Below are positions 27,875-36,121 of a stretch of 64,000 nucleotides of DNA, in pieces. Every line of letters begins with the position of its first letter. Position 1 is the stretch's first letter. The translations under genes were made by a program, and so were the position numbers. The stretch covers positions 124,001 through 188,000 of the forward strand of contig CAWBNK010000021.1 in the NCBI GenBank assembly GCA_963790065.1, in the 5' to 3' direction. This stretch comes from Palsa-504 sp963790065. Lineage in GTDB: Bacteria > Actinomycetota > Actinomycetes > Streptosporangiales > Streptosporangiaceae. Under the pieces are notes generated by a model. That model saw only the letters and a program-made list of their open reading frames with translations, was not told where the DNA came from and ran no database searches.

Positions 27875-28675
27875 GTGAAGCCGCGGGACATCCTGTGGGA
27901 CCTGTTCGGTGACCACCTGCGTTACGTCGGCGACGGCGTGGTGCCGATGCGCGCGCTGACCCGGCTGCTCGACGTGTTCGGCGTCGGGGAGAGCACCAGC
28001 CGGGTGGTGCTGTCGCGGATGCGCCGGGAGGGCTGGTTCACCACCCGGCGGGACGGCCGGCAGACCAGCTACGCGCTCACCGGCCGGAGTATCCAGATGC
28101 TGGACGAGGGCCGGGCCCGCATCTTCGACCGCGGCCGCGGCGACTGGGACGGCGTCTGGCGCATGGTCATCTACGCGGTGCCCGAGGAAAGCCGCGGGGA
28201 GCGGGACCGGGTCCGGCGGACGCTGGCCTGGCACGGCTTCGGGCCGCTGGCCGCGGCCACCTGGATCAGCCCGCACCCGCGGCTGCAGACCGTGCGCGGC
28301 GCGCTGGCCGGCCTGCTCGCCACCCGGGTGGACCTGCTGGAGAGCCGCTCGCTGAGCCCGGAGGCGGACCGCGAGATGGCGCTCCGCTGCTGGGACCTGG
28401 ACGGCCTGGGACGGGACTACGCCGAGCTGGTCGGCGGCTACGAGCGGCTGCCCGCCGGGGCCGACCTGGCCGCGCTGCCCGGCCCGGAAGCGCTGCGGCG
28501 GCAGGTGGAGCTGGTGGCCTCCTACCGCAGGCTGCCGTTCCGCGATCCCGACCTGCCCGCCGTGCTGCTGCCCGAGGGGTGGCCGGGGCGGCGGGCGCAC
28601 GCGCTGTTCACCGCCGCCCACGACGCGCTGCACGGCCCGGCCGACGCCTTCGTCCGGGATATCGTCGCCACCTAA
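27875..28675 (+). CDS. PaaX-family transcriptional repressor
   Basis: 266-aa GntR-like winged-helix protein. PaaX hallmarks: N-terminal KPRDILWDLFGDHLRY, an HTH around GVGESTSRVVLSRMRREGWFTT, and the C-terminal PaaX domain with LPAVLLPEGWPGRRAHALF. PaaX proteins bind aryl-CoA thioesters (phenylacetyl-CoA in E. coli) and then release DNA. Placed divergently to an aryl ligase and aryl-CoA hydroxylase, it probably senses the aryl-CoA they handle. GTG 27875 has only a weak GAAAG site. The hydrolase gene follows 24 bp later. Confidence 0.88.
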   Translation: MKPRDILWDLFGDHLRYVGDGVVPMRALTRLLDVFGVGESTSRVVLSRMRREGWFTTRRDGRQTSYALTGRSIQMLDEGRARIFDRGRGDWDGVWRMVIYAVPEESRGERDRVRRTLAWHGFGPLAAATWISPHPRLQTVRGALAGLLATRVDLLESRSLSPEADREMALRCWDLDGLGRDYAELVGGYERLPAGADLAALPGPEALRRQVELVASYRRLPFRDPDLPAVLLPEGWPGRRAHALFTAAHDALHGPADAFVRDIVAT

Positions 28676-28699
28676 CCCTTCGCATGAGGAGGTCCAACC

Positions 28700-29428
28700 A
28701 TGGCAGAGAACTTCGTGCTGGTGCACGGCGCCTGGCACGGCGGATGGGCCTGGCAGCCCGTGGCCAGCAGGCTGCGCGCCGCCGGGCACCGGGTGCAGGC
28801 GCCGACCTGCCCGGGACTCGGCATCGACGACGACCCGCGGGGCGTGACGCTGGCCGACTGCGTCGACGCCGTGGTGAGGCAGGCCGAGGCGTCCGGCGCC
28901 GGTGACATCACGCTGGTCGGGCACAGCTGGGGCGGCTTCGTCATCGCCGGGGCGGCGCCGCGGCTGGCGTCCCGGCTGAAGGGGGTGGTGTTCTGGAGCG
29001 CGTTCGTGCCCGAGGCCGGGCGGTCCCTGCACGACGAGGTCCCGCCGGCCTACCAGGAGCTGTTCAGCCAGGTGGCCGGCGCCTCGGCGGACAACACCGT
29101 GACCCTGCCGGTCGAGGTGTTCCAGGGGGTGTTCATGGGCGACGCCGACCCGGCTACGGCCGCGCTGGTGCACTCGGTGCTGCGCCCGCAGCCGTACCGG
29201 ACGTTCACCGACCCGCCGGAGGGCGGCGAGGCCTACCGCGGCCTCGGCCTGCCGCTGCACTACGTGCTGTCGGCCGACGACGTGGCGCTGCCGCCCGGGG
29301 AGTACGGCTGGGTGCGGTTCGCCGAGCGAATCAAGGCGCCGGTGGTGTCAGTGCCGGGCAGCCACGAGTCCATGTTCACCCGCCCGGCCGAGCTGGCCGA
29401 CGCCATCCTGCAGGCCGCAGCCGGCTGA
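28700..29428 (+). CDS. Alpha/beta hydrolase of the plant esterase/HNL-like group
   Basis: 242-aa hydrolase. FVLVHGAWHGGWAW at the start is typical of the family that includes plant methyl-salicylate esterase and hydroxynitrile lyases. The nucleophile Ser lies in VGHSWGGFV, an Asp in VLSADDVALP, and the catalytic His in PGSHESMF. ATG 28700 has a strong GAGGAGG site. It directly follows the paaX-like gene, so it may release an aryl acid from an ester for the ligase opposite. That substrate link is inference; many members act on other esters. Confidence 0.82.
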   Translation: MAENFVLVHGAWHGGWAWQPVASRLRAAGHRVQAPTCPGLGIDDDPRGVTLADCVDAVVRQAEASGAGDITLVGHSWGGFVIAGAAPRLASRLKGVVFWSAFVPEAGRSLHDEVPPAYQELFSQVAGASADNTVTLPVEVFQGVFMGDADPATAALVHSVLRPQPYRTFTDPPEGGEAYRGLGLPLHYVLSADDVALPPGEYGWVRFAERIKAPVVSVPGSHESMFTRPAELADAILQAAAG

Positions 29429-29438
29429 GCTAGCGGAG

Positions 29439-29945
29439 CTAGCTGTCGGAACGGATGTCGTAGTCGTCTTCCTCGACGACGTGCATGGCGGCCTCCTCGG
29501 CGGTGGCGCCCCCGCCGTCGATCCCGACGTCGGAGGCGACCAGGTCCTCTTCCTCATCCGGGTGGGCGCCCTCGTCCTCGGCCACCAGCCGTCCGGCCCG
29601 CGGGTCGGGGCCGTCGTCGAGCAGCAGCCCGTCGACATCCTCATCCCCGGCGTCCTCGTCGTCGAGGCCGGCGAGTTCGTCGTCCTCGTCGTCCTCCTCG
29701 TCCTCGTCCTCCAGGGCGTCCAGGGTGTCGTCCGGCTCCTCCTCGGCCAGCAGCTGGTCCAGGGACTCGCCTGATTCCTGCTCGCCGGCCGTGGTGCCGT
29801 ACCTGATCCCGGCCGACCAGCGCTCGGGCGGAACCACGCCGCGGTCCAGGGGATCATCCCCCGGCGCTCCGCTCAGCGTGTCGGTGCTGTCCTCGACCTC
29901 GAAATCGTCGAGGTCGGCGGATTCGTGGCGGGTCTCGTCCGGCAT
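29439..29945 (-). CDS. Acidic DUF5709-type protein
   Basis: 168-aa, extremely acidic soluble protein with long Asp/Glu runs (around residues 75-105). Conserved-looking blocks are DPLDRGVVPPERWSAG, YGTTAGEQESGESLDQLLAEE, RAGRLVAEDEGAHPDEEEDLVASDVGIDGG and TAEEAAMHV, which match what I know of DUF5709 in actinobacteria. Function unknown. ATG 29945 has CAGGAG upstream. It is convergent with the hydrolase and divergent from the LAL regulator. Confidence 0.82.
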   Translation of the reverse strand: MPDETRHESADLDDFEVEDSTDTLSGAPGDDPLDRGVVPPERWSAGIRYGTTAGEQESGESLDQLLAEEEPDDTLDALEDEDEEDDEDDELAGLDDEDAGDEDVDGLLLDDGPDPRAGRLVAEDEGAHPDEEEDLVASDVGIDGGGATAEEAAMHVVEEDDYDIRSDS

Positions 29946-30035
29946 CGGTTGGCTCCTGTTGGTCGGGTCGGCGCAGGATTCAATGTACCCACCGGTGGCG
30001 TGCCTGGCGGTCCCGGGCCAGCCTGGACGGTCGGC

Positions 30036-30062
30036 TGACGATCAGTCATAGTGACTTGTCAC
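30036..30062. promoter_or_regulatory. Two dyads upstream of the LAL regulator
   Basis: TGAC-GATCA-GTCA (30036-30048) and the perfect palindrome GTGACTTGTCAC-type dyad (30051-30062) lie between DUF5709 and the LAL gene, just before the GAGGAG site. They are possible operator half-sites. No proof of binding. Confidence 0.35.
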
Positions 30063-30080
30063 CACCATCGAGGAGCCGTC

Positions 30081-32777
30081 ATGGTCGCTGCCGGGCCAGG
30101 CCGTGCCGCTGGCGGCCGGGCGAGCTCGCGAGCTGACGTGCGGAAGACCGATCAGGCGGGCGTGCTGGTGGGCCGGGAGCCGGAGCTGGCCGTCCTGGAC
30201 TCGCTGGTGGCCCGGACCGCGGCCGGAACGGGCGGGATCGTGCTGCTGTCCGGGGAGCCCGGCATCGGCAAGACCCGGCTGGCCCGGGCCAGCGCGGAGC
30301 GCGCCGCGCCCGCCACGGTGTCCTGGGGTGCCTGCCGGGAGAGCGCGGGCGCTCCCCCGCTGTGGCCGTGGGCGCAGGTCCTGCGCCGGCTAGGCGGGGT
30401 GGAGCTGCCCGCTGGCGCGGCCGAGGGCGCCGCCGCCCGGTTCCAGTTCTACGAGCGGGTCGAGGGCGCGCTGCGCGAATCGGGGGCCGGCCAGCCGCAT
30501 CTGGTCGTCATCGACGACGTGCACCGCGCGGACGAGGCGTCGCTGCGGCTGCTGGCCTATCTCGGCGAGACCCTGTGGCCGGCGCCGGTCGGGATGATCG
30601 TCACCTACCGCGACACCGAGGTGGGACCGACGTCGCTGACGGCCGAGGTAGTGGCGGGCCTGGCCCGCGGCCCCGGCCGCCGACGCTGCCAGCTGTCCGG
30701 GTTGAGCCAGGACAGCGTGGCGCACTGGCTGGGCGCCGCCGGGCTGGACGGCGTCCACGCCGGCGACCTGCACGCCCGGACCGGCGGGAACCCGCTGTTC
30801 ATCGCGGAGAGCATCCAGCTGCTCGCGGACGGGGCGCGGCCGGACGCTCCGCTACGCAGCGTTACGGAGGTGATCACCGAACGGCTCGCCCCGCTCCCGT
30901 CGTCCTGCCGGGATGCGCTCGAGGTGGCCGCGGTGCTGGGCCGTGACTTCGACTACCCGCCGCTGGCCGCGGCCCTGCAGGCCAGCCCGGAGGCCGCGGT
31001 CGCGGCGCTCGATCCCGCGGTCACCGCCCGGCTGGTGCACCAGGTGGCCGCCCGGGCCGGCTCCTACCGCTTCGCGCACACGCTGATCAGGGACGCCGTG
31101 GAAGACCAGCTCAGCCCGTCCCGCCGGGCCGACCTGCACGCCCGGGTCTATGCCGCGCTGCGGGACACCGGCGCGGGGCAGGCCTCGGACCTGGCTCACC
31201 ATGCGGTACGGGCCCGGCCGCGGGTCAGCGACGAGGAAGCCGCGCAGGCCGCGCGGTCGGCCGCGCAGGCCGCCGACCGCCTGCTGGCCTTTCCCGACGC
31301 GGCGGCCTGGTGGCAGACGGCGATCGCCCTGACCCCGCGTCGCGACGGCCTGGACACCGGCCTAGAGCTGCGGCTCGGCCGGAGCCTGCTGCTGGCCGGG
31401 CAGGTCGACGAGGCCAGGGAGCACTTCGAGACGGCCGCGGACGAGGCGGCCCGGGCCGGAGACGGGGCGACGATGGCCGCCGCCGCGCTGGCCGCCGGGG
31501 ACACGGTGGCCGAGGTCGCGGCCGACCACCGGCTGGTCGCCCTGCTCGACCGGGCGCGGCGCCAGCCCGGCCTGCCGCCCGGCACCCAGGCCCGGCTGGC
31601 GGCCCGGTGGGCCATCGCCACGTACTGGCAGCCGGGCAGGCAGGAGGACAGCAGGCGGGCCAGCGCGGCGGCGGTGACGCTCGCGGAACAGGCAGGCGAC
31701 ATCGACGCCCTGGGCGCGGCGCTGATCGCGCGGCAGTTCACCCTGCGCGGCCCCGATTTCCTGGCCGAGCGGCTGGCCGCGGGAGTGGCCGTGCTGGATA
31801 TCGCCGCCCGCCGCGGGGACCAGGACCTGCTGTTCCGCGCGCACCAGTGGCTGGTCCCCGACCGGTTCCAGGCCGGCCAGCTCGACCTGACCTCGGCCGA
31901 CGTGGCGCAGATGGCCGCCATCTCCGAGGCCGGGCGCAACCCGCTGCAGCGCTGGTGGGTGCTGATCTACCGGGGCCTGCTGGCCAGCTTCGCCGGACGG
32001 TACGCGGAGGCCGAAGAGCTGGCCCACGAGGCCACCACGCTCGGACGGCGGCTGGGCCAGCCCGCCGCGGATGCCTACCGGATCGGGCAGCTGAGCCGCG
32101 TCTACTGGACCGCGGGGCGGCTGGCCGAGCTCGAGGCGGACATCGCCGTCGCGCTGGACCGCTTCCCCGGGCTGGTCACGCTGCGCTGCCTGCGCGCGCT
32201 GGCCAACGCCGCGGCCGGACGGCGGGCCGAGGCGGCCGCCGAGATCGAGGCGCTGGCCGCGGACCGGTTCGCGGTGCTCCCGCGGGATTCGCTCTACCTG
32301 GCCAGCCTGGCCATCCTGGCCGAGGCAGTGGTGTCCTGCCGCGCCGTCGGCCTGGCCGATCCGATCCTGGCCGAGCTGACTCCCTACCGCGAGCGGAACC
32401 TGATCCAGGGCGTGCCGGTGGGCTGGGGCGCCGCCAGCTGGTACATCGCCCGGCTGCAGTGGCTGCTCGGGCGGCAGGAGGACGCGGCCTCCTCGGCCGC
32501 GGCGGCCCAGCGGCTGCACGCCCGGTGGGGCGCCGCCGGGCTGGGCGATCCGCTGGCTGGCCTGGGCCGGGAGCCGGCCGGGGGGCCGCTCAGCCGGCGT
32601 GAGGCCGAGGTGATCGAGCTGCTAGCCGCAGGCCAGGAGAACGCCGAGATCGCGACGGCCTTGGGGGTCAGCGTGCACACCGTCGAGCGGCACGTGGCCA
32701 ACATCTTCGTCAAGATCGGCGTGCGGAACCGGGCCGAGGCCACGGCGTGGGCGCACCGCCGCGGGCTGGCCAGGTAA
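30081..32777 (+). CDS. Large ATP-binding LuxR-family (LAL) regulator
   Basis: 898-aa regulator. N-terminal AAA-type ATPase with Walker A GEPGIGKT (58-65), Walker B LVVIDDVHRAD and a TGGNPLFI segment; a long TPR-like helical middle; and a C-terminal LuxR HTH (LSRREAEVIELLAAGQENAEIA, then SVHTVERHVANIFVKIGV). LAL proteins are ATP-dependent activators of catabolic or antibiotic genes. ATG 30081 is chosen for the GAGGAG 5 nt upstream (30070-30075). The SnoaL-like gene 88 bp downstream is on the same strand; its relation is unknown. Confidence 0.87.
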   Translation: MVAAGPGRAAGGRASSRADVRKTDQAGVLVGREPELAVLDSLVARTAAGTGGIVLLSGEPGIGKTRLARASAERAAPATVSWGACRESAGAPPLWPWAQVLRRLGGVELPAGAAEGAAARFQFYERVEGALRESGAGQPHLVVIDDVHRADEASLRLLAYLGETLWPAPVGMIVTYRDTEVGPTSLTAEVVAGLARGPGRRRCQLSGLSQDSVAHWLGAAGLDGVHAGDLHARTGGNPLFIAESIQLLADGARPDAPLRSVTEVITERLAPLPSSCRDALEVAAVLGRDFDYPPLAAALQASPEAAVAALDPAVTARLVHQVAARAGSYRFAHTLIRDAVEDQLSPSRRADLHARVYAALRDTGAGQASDLAHHAVRARPRVSDEEAAQAARSAAQAADRLLAFPDAAAWWQTAIALTPRRDGLDTGLELRLGRSLLLAGQVDEAREHFETAADEAARAGDGATMAAAALAAGDTVAEVAADHRLVALLDRARRQPGLPPGTQARLAARWAIATYWQPGRQEDSRRASAAAVTLAEQAGDIDALGAALIARQFTLRGPDFLAERLAAGVAVLDIAARRGDQDLLFRAHQWLVPDRFQAGQLDLTSADVAQMAAISEAGRNPLQRWWVLIYRGLLASFAGRYAEAEELAHEATTLGRRLGQPAADAYRIGQLSRVYWTAGRLAELEADIAVALDRFPGLVTLRCLRALANAAAGRRAEAAAEIEALAADRFAVLPRDSLYLASLAILAEAVVSCRAVGLADPILAELTPYRERNLIQGVPVGWGAASWYIARLQWLLGRQEDAASSAAAAQRLHARWGAAGLGDPLAGLGREPAGGPLSRREAEVIELLAAGQENAEIATALGVSVHTVERHVANIFVKIGVRNRAEATAWAHRRGLAR

Positions 32778-32865
32778 TCCGGCCGATTACATAGTTTCCG
32801 TGATGCGCGGCCCGCGCGCCGGATGCCAGCATCGGCGCAGCGATCATCCACCAGGGAGGGACACC

Positions 32866-33270
32866 ATGACCGACGCCAAGATCGAGACCGTGCAGCGCAT
32901 CTACGAGGCCTTCGGCCGGGGCGACATCGATTACATCCTGGACCAGCTCACCGACGACGTGGACTGGGCCTCCTGCCCGGACAGCGACATCGCGCCCTGG
33001 CACGGCATCCGCCGGGGCAAGGGCGAGGTGCCCAGCTTCTTCAAGGCCCTGGGCGAGACGCTGCAGATCACCGAGTTCACGCCGCTGTCGTTCGCCTCGA
33101 ACGAGACGGACGTCATGGTGGTCACGCGCTGGGGCGCGACGGCGCCGGCGACCGGGAAGGCGCTCACCATGGACATCCACCACTGGTGGCGGTTCCGTGA
33201 CGGCCAGATCTGCTTCTACCGCGGCACCGAAGACACCGCGCAGACCGCGGACCTGCTTCGCGCAGGCTGA
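32866..33270 (+). CDS. SnoaL-like/nuclear transport factor 2 fold protein
   Basis: 134-aa small NTF2-fold protein: the helical start KIETVQRIYEAFGRGDIDYILDQLTDDVDW is typical of the ketosteroid-isomerase-like SnoaL superfamily, with a beta-sheet C-terminus (HHWWRFRDGQICFYRGTEDT). Members include cyclases, isomerases and stress-induced proteins, so no reaction can be assigned. ATG 32866 has GGGAGGG upstream. It converges with the SDR gene 13 bp away. Confidence 0.8.
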   Translation: MTDAKIETVQRIYEAFGRGDIDYILDQLTDDVDWASCPDSDIAPWHGIRRGKGEVPSFFKALGETLQITEFTPLSFASNETDVMVVTRWGATAPATGKALTMDIHHWWRFRDGQICFYRGTEDTAQTADLLRAG

Positions 33271-33283
33271 AGCCGCCGGAGGC

Positions 33284-34048
33284 TCAGGCGGTGGCCAGCT
33301 GGCCGCCGTCCACCACCAGGACCTGGCCGGTCATGTAGGACGAGGCGTCGCTGGCCAGGAACACGGCCGGGCCGGCCATCTCCTCGACCCGGGCCCAGCG
33401 GCGCATCGGCACGTTGGCCACGGTGGCGGCGCCGCCGTCCGGGCCGCCCCACAGGTTCTGGTTCAGGTCGGTGGCGGTCCAGCCCGGGCACAGCGCGTTC
33501 ACCCGGATCCCGTACTGGGCCCACTCCACCGCGAGCGTCTTGGTCAGCGAGACCACTCCGGCCTTGGACGCCCCGTACGGGGCCAGGCCCGGCGCGCCGG
33601 ACAGGCCGGCCACCGACGCGACGTTGATCACCGAGCCGCCGCCGTGCTCGCGCATGTGCTGGCCGACGGCCTGGCAGACGTAGATCGTCGCGTCCAGGTT
33701 GAGCCGCATCACCTTCTCCCAGCCGGAGATGCGCATGTCAAGGAACGGCACCATGAAGTTAGAGCCGCCCGCGTTATTGAACACGATGTCCAGCTGGCCC
33801 AGCAGCCGGATCGCCTCGCTGACCGTGGTGGCGACATCCTCCTGGCGGGTCACGTCCAGCGGGAACACGAACGCCTTGCGGCCCAGCGCTTCCACCTCGC
33901 GGGCGGTGGCGGCCAGCCCTTCCTCGCTGCGGGCCGCGACGGCCACGTCGGCGCCCGCCTCGGCCAGCGCGACCGCGATGACCCGGCCGATGCCCCGGGA
34001 CGCGCCGGTCACGAACGCCTTCTTGCCGGTCAGGTCGAACGCGGTCAC
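33284..34048 (-). CDS. SDR-family oxidoreductase
   Basis: 254-aa classical short-chain dehydrogenase: TGASRGIG cofactor motif at the N-terminus, NNAGGSNF, an active-site Ser in INVASVAGLSG, YGASKAG catalytic Tyr/Lys, and a C-terminal GQVLVVDGG. Similar to 3-oxoacyl-ACP reductase or gluconate dehydrogenase types; the substrate is not known. GTG 34048 overlaps the stop of the hydrolase gene (GTGA) and has GGGAGGA upstream. Third gene of a coupled three-gene operon. Confidence 0.88.
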   Translation of the reverse strand: MTAFDLTGKKAFVTGASRGIGRVIAVALAEAGADVAVAARSEEGLAATAREVEALGRKAFVFPLDVTRQEDVATTVSEAIRLLGQLDIVFNNAGGSNFMVPFLDMRISGWEKVMRLNLDATIYVCQAVGQHMREHGGGSVINVASVAGLSGAPGLAPYGASKAGVVSLTKTLAVEWAQYGIRVNALCPGWTATDLNQNLWGGPDGGAATVANVPMRRWARVEEMAGPAVFLASDASSYMTGQVLVVDGGQLATA

Positions 34049-34776
34049 GGTTCCTCCCAATGTGTCGGTAGCGTCATCGTATGGGGCGCCAGTGCGGCCG
34101 GGTTGACCCGGCGCACGATCTCGTTCAGGACGATGCGCACGAAGGGTTCCCCGACCCACAGGTGCTTGGCCCGGTCGACGGCGACGACCTCGGCCGAAGG
34201 TACCCGTGCGAACCGCCGCCGGGCCTGGTCGGGGCGCAGGTAATCGTCGAGTTCGGGGATCATTGCCACCAGCGGCGTGCCCGCCGCGGCCCATCGGTCC
34301 AGGTCAGCGTCCCCGACCCGGCGCAGCAGCGGCGACAGCAGGATCGCCCCGGCGACCGCGGGATCCAGGCCCCACTGCAGGGCCAGCTCGGTGCCGAACG
34401 ACCAGCCGACCAGCCACCGCCCGGGCAGCCCGGCGTCGACCGCGTAGGAGATGGCGGCGGCCACGTCGTGCCGCTCCTCCACCCCGCCGCCGAACTGGCC
34501 GTCGCTGGTCCCCTGCTCCGATGACGTGCCGCGGGTGTTGAACCGCAGCACGGCCAGCCCGGCTTGGGCAGGCAAGCGGAACGAAGCCTTGCGCAGCAGG
34601 TGACTATCCATCATGCCGCCCTGGGTGGGCAGCGGATGCAGGCAGATCAGCGTCCCCACCGGATCGGAGTCGGCGGGCACGGCCAGCTCGCCGACCAGCC
34701 GCAGCCCGTCGGCGGTGCGCAGGGTGACCGGGGTGCGCTTGGCGGGCAGCACCGTGGCCGCCCTGATCTCGCTCAT
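34045..34776 (-). CDS. Alpha/beta hydrolase (CocE/dienelactone-hydrolase-like)
   Basis: 243-aa hydrolase: LICLHPLPTQGGMMDSH around the oxyanion region, VLRFNTRGTSSEQG, nucleophile Ser in LVGWSFGTELAL, a candidate Asp in MIPELDDYLRPDQA, and His in AVDRAKHLWVGEP. This pattern fits actinobacterial proteins of the YycJ/DLH-like group with a Gly-Trp-Ser-Phe-Gly elbow. ATG 34776 overlaps the stop of the upstream zinc-ribbon gene (ATGA), and its own stop overlaps the SDR start. Confidence 0.82.
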   Translation of the reverse strand: MSEIRAATVLPAKRTPVTLRTADGLRLVGELAVPADSDPVGTLICLHPLPTQGGMMDSHLLRKASFRLPAQAGLAVLRFNTRGTSSEQGTSDGQFGGGVEERHDVAAAISYAVDAGLPGRWLVGWSFGTELALQWGLDPAVAGAILLSPLLRRVGDADLDRWAAAGTPLVAMIPELDDYLRPDQARRRFARVPSAEVVAVDRAKHLWVGEPFVRIVLNEIVRRVNPAALAPHTMTLPTHWEEP

Positions 34777-35075
34777 CCGGCTCCTTTCCTGACCCCGCGC
34801 GGGCCCCGGCGCAGCCGGTTCTGCCAGCAGGCCCGGTGCCAGTGCCTGCGCTCCTCTACGCCGACGTTGATCCCGTCGGCGGGCCAGGCCACCACGTGCG
34901 GCGTGCCGGGCACGATCTCCTGGTCACAGCCCGGGCAGCGGTACGCCTTGGTGCTGCCTGCGCCGGGCTGCAGCCGGACCACCCAGTCCCCGTCGGGCCA
35001 GGATTCCACGCGCTCGGGCCCGGGCACAGCCGCCGGCGGACCGGAGCGCTCGCGGCGGATCCTGCGCGGGCTCAC
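34773..35075 (-). CDS. Small Cys/His (zinc-ribbon-like) protein
   Basis: 100-aa protein with YRCPGCDQEIVPGTPHVVAWPADG and RRHWHRACWQNRLRRG. The CPGC pair plus HWHRAC form a likely zinc site. Similar short proteins are often annotated as ATP/GTP-binding in actinobacteria, but no P-loop is visible. Start GTG 35075 (VSPRRIRRERSG) is favoured over the upstream in-frame codon at 35126, which would run over the nucS start. It is divergent from nucS and first in the coupled operon. Confidence 0.78.
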   Translation of the reverse strand: MSPRRIRRERSGPPAAVPGPERVESWPDGDWVVRLQPGAGSTKAYRCPGCDQEIVPGTPHVVAWPADGINVGVEERRHWHRACWQNRLRRGPRGVRKGAG

Positions 35076-35112
35076 GCCTGTCCACCCTATGCGAGCGGTA
35101 GAGTTTCGGCTC

Positions 35113-35769
35113 GTGCGGCTCGTCATCGCCCGGTGCAGCGTCGACTACGTCGGCCGGCTCACCGCTCACCTGCCCCCCGCCCTGCGCCTGCTCATCGTCA
35201 AGGCCGACGGGTCGGTGCTGGTGCATAGTGACGGGGGCTCGTACAAGCCGCTGAACTGGATGTCGCCGCCCTGCAGGCTGACCGAGCAGCCGGGTCTCTG
35301 GTCGGTCACCAACAAGGCCGGGGAGACGCTCGCGATCACCATCACCGAGGTGATCAGCGACACCTCGGTCGACCTGGGTGTCGACCCGGGGCTGGTCAAG
35401 GACGGCGTGGAGGCGCACCTGCAGGAACTGCTGGCCGCCCAGCTCGAGCGGCTGGGCGACGGCTGGCGCCTGGTCCGCCGCGAGTACCCCACCCCGATCG
35501 GCCCGGTCGACATAATGTGCCGGGATGACGCCGGCCAGAGCGTGGCAGTCGAGATCAAGCGCCGGGGGGAAATTGACGGAGTTGAGCAGCTGACCAGATA
35601 CCTGGAGCTGCTGAACCGGGACTCGCTGCTGGCCCCGGTGCACGGCGTGTTCGCCGCCCAGGAGATCCGGCCGCAGGCCCGCACGCTGGCCGAGGACCGC
35701 GGGATCCGCTGCGTCACCCTGGACTACGACGCCATGCGCGGCATCGAACGCGAGGGCACGCTGTTCTAA
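35113..35769 (+). CDS. nucS: Mismatch-specific endonuclease NucS/EndoMS
   Basis: 218-aa DNA endonuclease that replaces MutS/MutL mismatch repair in most actinobacteria by cutting both strands at mismatches. Seen: RLVIARCSVDYVGRLTAHLP and DGGSYKPLNWMSPPC in the N-terminal DNA-binding domain, GVDPGLVKDGVEAHLQ, and the nuclease core PIGPVDIMCRDDAGQSVAVEIKRRG with the D...ExK triad. The C-terminal GTLF probably binds the beta clamp. GTG 35113 matches the usual start; TAGAGT (35099-35104) 8 nt upstream suggests a near-leaderless transcript. ATG 35089 would add 8 residues. Confidence 0.93.
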   Translation: MRLVIARCSVDYVGRLTAHLPPALRLLIVKADGSVLVHSDGGSYKPLNWMSPPCRLTEQPGLWSVTNKAGETLAITITEVISDTSVDLGVDPGLVKDGVEAHLQELLAAQLERLGDGWRLVRREYPTPIGPVDIMCRDDAGQSVAVEIKRRGEIDGVEQLTRYLELLNRDSLLAPVHGVFAAQEIRPQARTLAEDRGIRCVTLDYDAMRGIEREGTLF

Positions 35770-35811
35770 CGGTGCTGTCCTGACCGTGCTGTTCTGACGG
35801 TGCTGTCCTGA
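35770..35811. repeat. 14-bp tandem repeat after the nucS stop codon
   Basis: Three 14-bp units (35770-35783, 35784-35797, 35798-35811) of the form CGGTGCTGTCCTGA. They resemble the last bases of nucS itself (GCTGTTCTAA), as if the gene end had been duplicated. Each unit ends in TGA. Confidence 0.8.
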
Positions 35812-36058
35812 GCGGGCCGGCGGACGCGACCGCTCTGGCTCAGGTCCAGCGCGAGGCGCATACTGGTTTCAGCGCTGACGGGCACCCAGCGCCCTGGCTC
35901 GTTGACAACTCAACAGTGCACGGCACGTCCGGCGCGAGCTGTTTACGAGCTCACCTCCAGTGAAATTTCCTGAGCAATACGCCACTTTAATTGCCACTTA
36001 AGTATCTATGTCTAAACACTTAAGAAAGCCAAGTGACTAAGCAAAGGAGACGTCGGCT
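35812..36058 (+). promoter_or_regulatory. AT-rising leader region before the small-ORF/membrane-protein pair
   Basis: 247 bp that becomes markedly AT-rich after 35950. GTTGACAACTCAACAGTGC begins at 35901 and resembles, from memory, the TTGAGAACTCAACAG motif in leaders of actinobacterial rRNA operons. It is followed by GAGCT/AGCTC (35936-35940, 35948-35952) and three related octamers: CACTTTAA (35983), CACTTAAG (35995) and CACTTAAG (36017). A strong AAAGGAGA (36043-36050) closes it. Promoter and regulator are not identified. Confidence 0.45.
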
Positions 36059-36118
36059 ATGTCACGAATAAATGGAACAGACCGCCTCAGCGCGGCCGTC
36101 CGGGCTTTGTTGGGCTGA
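36059..36118 (+). CDS. 19-aa small ORF with strong ribosome site
   Basis: MSRINGTDRLSAAVRALLG, followed by TGA. AAAGGAGA lies 8 nt upstream, a much better site than most genes here have. The second half can form a short amphipathic helix. The stop is 3 nt before the ATG of the 80-aa membrane protein, which has no ribosome site of its own, so coupling is likely. It could be a leader peptide controlling the downstream gene or a functional micropeptide. I do not recognise it. Confidence 0.5.
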   Translation: MSRINGTDRLSAAVRALLG

Positions 36119-36121
36119 CCA

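Noticed and set aside
35770..35811. Short direct repeats considered as a CRISPR array
   Set aside because: Units are adjacent without spacers and there are no cas genes nearby.
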